Positions 55,689-64,000 of a stretch of 64,000 nucleotides of DNA are shown here, piece after piece. Numbering within the stretch: the stretch's first letter is position 1; each line of letters starts with the position of its first letter. The position numbers and the translations under genes are program-made. The notes beneath the pieces were generated by a model, which did not search any database, was not told where the DNA came from, and saw nothing but the letters and a program-made list of their open reading frames with translations. This DNA is from Gnetum montanum (Eukaryota; Streptophyta; Gnetopsida; Gnetales; Gnetaceae): contig MNCI01002227.1 in NCBI GenBank assembly GCA_015680685.1, positions 408,526 to 472,525 of the forward strand, read 5' to 3'.

Positions 55689-57950
55689 TATTCCTATGAC
55701 TAACTAAAAACTTATCCTCATGTTTAGAAAAATTAGGATAAAGTTGTGAAAAAAATTATGGGAGTGACTAGACTAACTTGAGTATCGCATTAAAAAATCT
55801 ATTTAAGTGTTTTACAAACTTTGATTTTTGACAAAATTGAACACATTATGTAAATTTCTTTGTGCATATATATACAAAAATGCACCAAGGCATATGTCTT
55901 AGGTGGTAATAGGTGGTGATGGCTCTTATAGCTCTTGTGATAGCTCCTCATGCCTTGGTGGTAATTAATGCTGTGGCTACTACTAACTTGAGCTTAAATG
56001 CATCTAGCAATGCTCTTATTTTCTTCTTATTTGTCTTCGAATTGGTGATGGTGAAAGCGAATTTGCCTATATTAGTAGTTTTTGTAACATTCTAATGATA
56101 ATATAGAGTTGAAAAAATCTCATGAGCATTGACAAACCAAGTAGTAAAGTATTTTCGTTCAATGTCAAATGACTATACCATGTTTTGAATCTCCAAGTAG
56201 TTTCTCATCCTTTAAACTAAATTTTTAACTATGATTCTCTGATCTTTGAATTTAATTTTAAGAACCTCAAGCTCTATGCTAACTATTTCAGGCTTTTGAT
56301 ACATCTGTTTGTAAAGGTTGTACTCATTTCCATACAATAAGTATGAGCTAGGCACTTGTTATGGGCCTCTAACCAATGAGCACTACAAGATTAGTGTAAC
56401 AAAGATTGACTAGCTTCATATATTCTATCATCTCCTTGATTGTTAAACTCCTTCATATGGATTTTTTTTGTTGTTTTATGCATTGATTTCATGAAAAATG
56501 GATTGTCATGTATTACCTTAGAGTAGCTAGAGGGCTTCATTCATCTTTAATTTAGCTAAATTGAATATTTTTTTATTTATTTCTTTCTACATGTCCTCTT
56601 GTTCCTTAGAACAATTTTTAAAATTCTCATACTCTAGGAATTCATTCTTTTAGGTTGTGATCTTGATGATTAATTTTTGATGAATTGCGTATATCTCCTC
56701 TATAGAGATAGTTTGATTCTCAATTGTCACTCTTTGTACATTTGCATTAATATTTGTTAACTACTTCTATTGGTGCTTAAGATATTCTTCTAATTGTTCC
56801 TTTTATTTTCCTCTTTAAGAAAACTCATGTTCTCCTTGGTTATATCCTTATTTTCTTTGCACACTATGACAAGGTCCTTGTTTTCTTCATTTAACATTAC
56901 CTTTTTCAAGGATACATCCTAGGTGGCTTTCTTCTTCTCCATATTAGCATGATGTTATTTGGCCTTGAGTTGCTCAAATATGTCATCTCTTGTAAGGCTA
57001 GGTTGGTGGGGAGTAGGATTAGATAGGTAGGCTCTTAGCTATACAACTTTATTTATCAATTATTTATTAAGTGATGTATTCTCTTGAAGTTACATCTCTG
57101 TGATGATTAGCTTACCCCTTATCTCGATAAGTGTAGACTAGATTGATGTAATTCCTTTTGAAAAGTCAAAGACATCTAGAATTGATGTCTCAGTGCCCAT
57201 CAATCTTTCTAACACTTCCTCGTGTTGTACTACATTCATCCCTCATGATATAGTTCCTATGGACATTTTGATATCTATCATTGTAATAAAGTCTAGTACT
57301 AGTGCTACAAGAATCTTAAGAGTTTCTCTAGTTTTATCCAACATCATCTTTACATCTATCTCCTACCTTTATATGGCATGATCAATATTGTAGCTTTATC
57401 CCCCTCTTCTAGCATCACAACAAAATCTACAACATTGACAAAAATCTCTAACATTAATTTTGATGAAAGGAATACTATAACTTCTCTTATGACATGATTC
57501 ACCTAGATAATGAGTTAAATTCTACATGTAGAGAAGAGGTTGGAAAGAGCATCATATTGCTAACTCAAAGTTCAAGTGACTTTATACACATGAATCATTA
57601 CAGGATGATAATCCATTGATCCTCCACAAGGTGCTTACTATGATGATCTAAATTCCTTTATTCTTGCTCTAGCACCTAGTTGTTCCTTATGTGGCAAATG
57701 TGGCATTTTCTTATGAAGTCTTAGTGATGGTTTTTCCTTCATCATCTCTCACCACAAGGCTATTGTAGATTTGCAAAGTATGTTATTTGTATAGTGATTG
57801 ACTCCTTCCATTTTGTAGATTTTTTTATTAAGCATGAAAAGAGGAGTGTCTTCCTATCCTTCTTACTCTCTTTGAGATGTTTCTTAGTTTTGAAACACCA
57901 CCAAATCCAAACTATAGCATCTTGACTGCAAATTTGTCTAAGTGTCAGCA
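55689..57950 (-). pseudogene. E5 ORF3, minus strand
   Basis: On the minus strand MNVVQHEEVLERLMGTETSI and LDVFDF (about 57235-57150) match LAQHEEVLEQLVE and LKVFDL of E4 ORF3. Lys/Glu-rich coiled-coil sequence follows toward 56000 (NMEKKKAT, LNEENKDLVIVCKENKD). It leads into the PPT and LTR at 55688, as expected for ORF3 then 3' LTR. The 5' part of the element is missing, cut near the start of E6. Confidence 0.65.
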
Positions 57951-59770
57951 CAAGGCTAGGTTTGCAATTTTTTCTAAGTGTTAGCTCTCCACTACCCTAG
58001 AGCATAGTCAACACGAAGGCTAGGTTTGCAATTTTTTCTAAGTGTTAACACAAAACTAGTTGCTACAAATTTTTCTAAGTGCGGGGACTATGCTCTCCAT
58101 TGTCAAAAAGCGTAGTCAACCTCTTGTGGAAAGCATAGTTAGCACAAACCTAGTTTTTTGTAGTTTTCTATAAGTGTTGAGACCATGCTCTCCACTACCT
58201 TGGAGCATAGTCAGCCTCCAGTGAAGAGTGTAGTTAGCAAAAAGGTAGCTTTTCAAGAAATTTGGCAAGTCCTAGACTATGCTCACCCCTAGTTGGAAGC
58301 ATAGTCAACCTCCCATGGGGAGCATAGTTTGCTAAAAAGCCCAGATTCCACCAACATTGAGACTACACTCTTCCCTAACCTAGAGCATAGTAAGCATGAA
58401 GCAATTTTTTTGCAAAATTTTTCTAAGTCCTAGGACTATGCTCCCCATTGCCCTAGAGCATAGTTAAGCCTTAGTGAAGAGTGTAGTCAACCAAAATAGC
58501 CTCCGACGACCTCCAAAGCATAGCAACAACACAATAACACAATTAAATCACCCCCAAAAAGTGTAGTTAGTGGAATCTTTTTCTCTCTTGCATCCCCTCT
58601 TACTTGAAATTGTAACTATGCTCAACCCCACTAGCCTAGTAGAGAGCGTAGTTGGGTGAGAGCATAGTCCCAATCACCCCCTCTGCCACATGGTGATCAT
58701 GCTGCATTTCATGCTAACCCTAACCCTATAAATACCCTAGACCCTTAATCTTTTTAAGGTTGGAATTTTGGTAAATCAAGGATTGGAAATTTTTTGGATT
58801 AGCAGTTGGTGAAGTTGCAGATGACCATAGCCCCATCACAACCTAGGAAAATACAACAGCCCATAGTACACCGTAGTGGCCAACTCGGTAGATGCAGACA
58901 CCTTGGAAAGCATCAATATTCATGGCTAGACACCTCCAAGACTATGACTATGCTCTCCACTATGCCTATTGTACCCCATGTACCTGCTAACCCCTTTTGG
59001 TGTTAACTATGCTTAACTACATTTGGGGTGGTGTTATGCTTCTCTCTCTCTTTGTATTTTTAGCATTTCATTTGCATTTTCACTATTTCATCGCATAGTT
59101 GTGCTTACAACTATGCTCGGGCGGTGGTCCCCACATGTTGATGTCATTGTTTTCACCAAAACACTTGACTACGCTTGACATTGTTAACATTGTTGACACC
59201 ATTTGAACACTTAGCACCCTTTTGCATCAACATCATGGATAACCATGCTGCACCTCGGTTACATCCAGTAAGTCCATGTTTGATTGACAATACCATTCAA
59301 GGCACCCCATCTCTACCTCTAGTAGGCCCTTCCACAAATTCAGGGTTAGGCTATGTGCCCATCAACCTTGGTGTTCTAGTCGTCGAAGTTTTTAGTTGCC
59401 ACAGTTTTTTGATGCTAGAAGGAGGGTCGAACCACTTTTTTAGTCTTTGTTATGGCTGTCTTGTATGCTCTTTGCATCATAGTTGTCTATTAATCCATTG
59501 ATGTAGATTGGACCCCATAGTTAGTTCCCCCAAGACCCTGCATAGCAACCCAAATCACAATTCTCTCCATTGTTTTCCTAAATCATCATTTTGTTAGCAT
59601 AGAGAGTGTATTTAGCTCTTAGCGTAGAGAGTGTATTTAGCTCTTAGTGTAGAGAGCATAGTCTATGGAGAAAGTAGTCAACTCTTAGCATAGAGAGCAT
59701 AGTTTGTGGAGAGTGTAGTTAACATAGTTAGTGGTGTTAGCCAAAACAAGATCAATTTTAGTGTTGTCCA
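57950..59770 (+). repeat. E6 promoter/LTR region with GCATAGT arrays
   Basis: Dozens of copies of ACTATGCTC and its complement GAGCATAGT, often as inverted pairs (for example 58087-58130, 58187-58210), lie upstream and downstream of a TATA box CTATAAATA at 58726-58734. A perfect 10-bp inverted repeat sits at 59093-59116, and GTAGAGAGTGTATTTAGCTC units repeat at 59598-59720. I infer a long LTR/leader of a gypsy element; its borders are not clear. Confidence 0.5.
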
Positions 59771-61440
59771 TAGTACTTTGTAACTAGCAACCTGTAGCTC
59801 TCCCTTTCTCAACTCGATCTATAACCATGAATTTAAATTAGCCTTTGACGTCTGTGTCAAATGCACTTGGCACCTATACCATCCAATAAGAGGCCAAAAT
59901 TGACAACCCTGGGAATCTTGTGATGGTAGGATTGAGCCAAACCCTTAGGCCACGTGGCCAATACCTAGAGTATGCCATACTTAGTAATGAATAATACAAC
60001 TTTATATGTGCAATGATCCAAGTAGGGTTACCCATGAATTTCCTTGACATGGAGGAAAAATAGGAATTTGAACTAATCAATTGGGATGGACAAAAGTATA
60101 TCCCTTCCTCATTTGACATCATCCAACTCACAAAGCCCCATCACTGGTTGCCATCCTTACTCATCCAAGCAAGTGGGTGTGATGTAGGGACTAAATACAA
60201 GGAAGCCTTGTAGGAGGAAGTGGACGAGTTTGAAGCTTGCTCCAAACATGAGCCCCCATTTCCCATCATCTTCCAACAAGGATCACCCAAATTATACCCT
60301 ATTGCCACTAGAACCCTTAGAGCTACTAGATCAACTATTGAAAGCTGGGTATGTCCAATATAAGAAAATGTCTGAGGATGCTTGCAAAAGGCATGATAGG
60401 TATTGAGAGCTACTAAGGAATCTTGCCTCAGTAGCACCAAATGAGCCCCTAATCCACAACACTTTAGGTTGGACCAATTCTATCATTACCACTGGTTTTC
60501 CAATCATAGCATAGACTTTTGTTGAGCTTTGCAATTTGATCTACAAAGGATGATAGATAAGTGCAAACTAGTGCTTGACATAGCAAACTTGGTTAGGCCC
60601 AAAAACCAATCCATGAGGGTATACAATAATGCTCTAAATGTGGATGGTACTAGCTACATCATAAACACCATCAGTGTGGGTGGCAAGTTATAATTGGTGC
60701 AATAGCCTTTTGTGGTTTGAGTGCCTTCTAGTAGTGCAAGGGTTCCCTCAGCCTCCAAAAGTTTGAGGCCCCCCTTCATTGTCAAAGTGCCACCTTGAGC
60801 ACCCAAAACATCCTTTGTGATCAGGGTCCAACAACATATCATAACAAAAACTACTCAACCACCTTTTGTCGTTAGGGTATCACAATGTGCTAACCCCTCA
60901 CCTACCCAAAGCCCGATAGTGGATGACACATTGGCACCTTCTCATCCAAAGGCCAACCTTGCCGGCAACATGGGTAGACCTACTAGATGGGAATGTAAGA
61001 GGCCCAACAAAAACCTTGCAAATGAAATTTCTAAGCAATAATGAGACCAAAGGGCACTTGATTTGCCAAAGCTAGTCTCTCTCTCTATAGTCCTTATGGC
61101 CAAAGCAACTGAAAAGGTCACAACTAAGCACTAAGGGCCCTGCACAGGCTAAGCCAATAAAGCCTAAGTAAGCTTCATGAGAGATTCATATCTTAGGCTG
61201 CATAGAGGAAGTTAAGGCCAACAAAATGATAGAAAATAGCAAGGACTTTGTAGATGCATTAACCTAAGTTGAATAGGTGCTTAAGTAGAAAAATGCCACG
61301 TTGAGCCTCTATGACCTAATTATGACCTCATTCACCCACCGTGAAGTGCTATGGTAGATGATGACCTCCATTTTTATCATGGAGAACATCCCAATAGATG
61401 AGAATTCCATCCATGCAGTGATGTTGCCTTTTGCATCATA
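59771..61440 (+). pseudogene. E6 gag/pol N-terminal relic
   Basis: Decayed plus-strand coding sequence in several frames, for example FELINWDGQKYIPSSFDIIQ (about 60069-60128), EEVDEFEACSKHEPPFPIIF (about 60208-60267) and RPTRWECKRPNKNLANEIS (about 60975-61035). I do not recognise a specific domain. It precedes the protease in the order expected of gag. Confidence 0.4.
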
Positions 61441-62170
61441 GGAATTGAGCTCCACATCCCTGACATTTCGTGATGAGGAAATTAAGGTTGACCCTGAAAA
61501 GGGTGAGGTCATAACAACCCCCATGTTTATCACCATATGTGTCGGGAAATGTAAGATTTGGAGGGTGCATGTTGATGATGGAACATCAACAAATGTTATC
61601 CCATACACTGTCGTTGATAACTTAGGCCTTATGGACCAAATCAAGCCAACAAAAACCACATGCTTGAAGTCCTTTAATGGGTTGCATGTCATTGTTAAGG
61701 GTACTATCACAATAGCCTTTGTGGCGAGGGAGTAATTCCCCACCATTACTAAATTCATCACTATAGAGGAAATTCCTAGCTTTAACTTAATATTGGGTAG
61801 GCTGTGGTTGGCCCAATTATGGGTTTTCTCCTCTTTGATCCACCAAGAAATCCACCTTCCATACGAAGGTTGCGAGGTTATTATCCACAGTGATAACACA
61901 ACCCCTCTGGCCATCAATAACATAGATATGGAGCAAGGGTTAGAGGTGGAATTTCCTAATGATGCATTTGTAGCAAAGGATGAGAATGAAACGTGTGAGG
62001 TAGACCCACCCAAAAGGACAAAATAAGCCAAAAACTTACTAGAGGACATCCTTTGGGTAGAATTTCCCTTCAACGTAGCAAGTGAGGGTCTAGGAGACTA
62101 CCGAATAGTTCATTGTAGGCCCTACACACCTCCTAATCCACATTGGATTAGGAAGAAACTACGCGACTAA
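61441..62170 (+). pseudogene. E6 retropepsin-like protease relic
   Basis: TTPMFITICVGKCKIWRVHV (about 61518-61577) then DDGTSTNVIPYTVVDNLGL, a retropepsin active site with the usual D-(S/N)-G read as D-D-G. SFNLILGRLWL follows (LGRPW motif) and HLPYEGCEVIIH. This pattern is close to Tat/Ogre-type gypsy proteases and differs from the E1 protease. No RT follows before the satellite region, so pol appears to be missing. Confidence 0.6.
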
Positions 62171-62464
62171 GCTACCCCCTTAGCCTAAAATGTGCTAAGT
62201 GCCTGCCTACCCTTTTCTTCAATGTGCTATGTATTTTTAAATTTAAATTACATTAAATTTGTTTATGTATTTACAGTTAGCCTGATTACTTAGATTATGC
62301 ATTATTTTGCTTTGTTTACGCATTTATTTTCTTTGATTACACATTCATCTAATTATTTTATGCACTCACTTTGTTAGTTCATACCTTTGCAGTAATTAAA
62401 AAAAAACATCAAAATGCATAAAAATCATAAAAGATAAAATTACAAAAAAGAGAGATAACAACAA

Positions 62465-63640
62465 CTTGCTATGGCCTTAAATTGGCAACGTGTGGCTTGC
62501 CAAGGCCTTAAACTAGTAACACATGGCTTGCCATGGCCTTAAACTAGCAACATTGCGGCTTAGGATGGCCCTAAACTAGTAATCTCCTAGACCCTCACTT
62601 GCTACAATGGCCTAAAACTGGCCTAAAACTATGCCCTACAATAATGTAGCAAGTGGCCTTGATTCTACAACCCAACGACAAGTTCTGACCTTAAACTGGC
62701 AATGCAAAGGCCCAAGATAAGCTTAAGTTATTGCTAGTGGTCCACTATGGCCTTAAATTAGCAACATGTGGCCTTGCCAAGGCCTTAAATTGGAAACACA
62801 TGGCATGCTAAGGCCTTAAACTAATAACATGTGGCTCACCATTACCTTAAACTAGTAACATTATGATTTGAGATGGTCCTAAACTAGCAATCCATGGCCT
62901 GGAATGACCTTAAGCTACCATAATGGTCGAGAATAGACTAAAATTATCACCTATAATTCTACAACCCAATGGCTAGCTATGGCTGTAAATTGATAATGCA
63001 AGGGCCCAGAATGACCTTAAGCTATTGCCAACGGACCGCTTCAGCCTTAAACTGGTAATGTAAGGGCCTATAATGGCCTTAAACTAACGTAATAGCCTAG
63101 AATGGCCTAAACCTACCGTTGTGACCTGAAATGGAAAAAAACTAGCATCAGTCCACTATCGCCTTGAACTAGCTTAGGGCCCATCAAGGCTTCGAACTAA
63201 CAATAGACTTATTGTGGCTTGTAATGGCCCAGACTCACATACTTATAGAAAATGTAATAGAATCATCATACGTCATACTTGAAGACATATTGCATTTAGC
63301 ATGTAGCACTACACATCATTGAAGCAAGGTAGGCACTTGTTCGCTACAATGCTAAAACTGGCATAGTAGTCTACTATGATTATAAACTAGCATAGCACAT
63401 CCACTATGATGTCGAACTAGCACATATTGTCCGCTATGATGCTAAACTAGCACAACATTCGTCTACTATGATGCTAAGTTAGCATAACATTTGTCCTTTG
63501 GTCATGACATTAAACTAGCATAACACATCCACTAGGGTTATAAACTAGCATGGTATGATCTACGAGAACCTTAAACTGGGTTCACTATCTATTAGGACCT
63601 TAAAGTTGCAAGGCCATGATCTACCAAGACCTTAAACTGA
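62465..63640 (+). repeat. E6 3' tandem repeat array
   Basis: Degenerate units of roughly 30-40 bp: GGCCTTAAACTAGCAACATG then TGGCTTGCCAA and variants, drifting to CTATGATGCTAAACTAGCAC units after about 63340. More than 25 units. It lies between the protease relic and the (unseen) 3' LTR, where Tat/Ogre elements are known to grow satellite-like arrays. Confidence 0.8.
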
Positions 63641-64000
63641 GGTTTGCGATTAGCCACTAATAATTTCTTCCATCCTCCTGAAAGCGAGTGAGTGAGCATA
63701 AACCTTGCCCCCTTCCTACACCATGTGGGTGGGCATGATACAGTCCCAGAATCAAGCACTTGCAGTGGGTGCAACCTTTGGAGCACTTGTAGCATCTTTT
63801 CCTTGCATAATGTTACTACCCTTTTATGAGCATTTGTCACTAGTGTAGCCTTTGGAGCACTTTTAGCATCTTCACCCCCTACATTTTATTTGCATTTTGT
63901 GTTGTGTGGTTTTCCTATCTTCTCGGCATTGTGTTTGCAGGATGAAGCCTTAGGTCATCGTGCAAAGGTGCATCTCATCACAGCAGCAAGTTATCATAGC
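63641..64000. other. End of window, unassigned
   Basis: No gene recognised. A short direct repeat (CTTTGGAGCACTTGTAGCAT and CTTTGGAGCACTTTTAGCAT) occurs at about 63776 and 63851. E6 presumably continues past 64000. Confidence 0.35.

Noticed and set aside
55913-57381. Plus-strand short ORFs over E5
   Set aside because: They overlap the minus-strand ORF3 relic in reverse frames and have no features of their own.
61309-62073. 254-codon minus-strand open frame in E6
   Set aside because: It lies antisense to the protease relic, whose plus-strand motifs (DDGTSTNVI, LGRLWL) are recognisable; the minus frame has none.

Overview
The window looks like nuclear DNA from a land plant with a large, retrotransposon-filled genome. 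It holds one recognisable host gene fragment at the left edge, the 5' exon of a cytokinin oxidase/dehydrogenase on the minus strand. Almost everything else is nested, decayed transposable elements. The plant gene, the tRNA-Asp primer sites, the Athila-like Ty3/gypsy reverse transcriptase and the very AT-rich, stop-riddled repeats would suit a gymnosperm, but nothing in the sequence proves the clade.

Layout. 1-846: CKX intron 1 and exon 1 (minus). 847-2160: low-copy-looking gene flank of fairly balanced composition. 2160-6500: AT-rich DNA with SINE relics and a LINE scrap. About 6540-9900: a decayed LINE carrying a SINE and a reversed solo LTR (8697-9495, 5-bp target duplication GGAGG). 9943-10156 plus 20673-20995: one minisatellite split by element E2. 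E2 (10157-20672, plus, duplication ATAGT) has gag, a protease and a coiled-coil ORF ('ORF3') but no RT or integrase, and itself holds a second solo LTR (14928-15781). E1 (21365-31256, plus) is the most complete element: LTR, tRNA-Asp PBS, gag-protease-RT-RNase H-integrase in one unbroken register of about 2,080 codons interrupted only by nonsense codons, conserved spacer, PPT, LTR. 31257-34199: a foldback-like element and a SINE. E3 (34200-42546, minus, duplication ATATG) is an E1 relative with RNase H and integrase removed by one deletion. E4 (42869-52229, plus, duplication ATCAT) is gag plus ORF3 without pol. 53000-54790: an ORF3-like relic (plus). E5 (54875 to about 57950, minus): a 3' LTR plus ORF3. 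E6 (from about 57950 to past the window end, plus): a different gypsy element with a motif-array promoter, a protease relic and a 3' satellite array.

How the parts fit. The elements fall into two complementary classes that share LTR ends, primer site and spacer DNA. E1 and E3 carry pol but no ORF3. E2 and E4 carry gag and ORF3 but no RT or integrase, and would depend on E1-like enzymes. The shared non-coding parts (palindromic GATATC arrays in U3, an R-region stem-loop holding the poly(A) signal, a 3' splice site after pol in three elements, and a purine-rich block) are the best candidates for undescribed regulatory structure. All comparisons were made by eye between copies inside this window; no database search was run.
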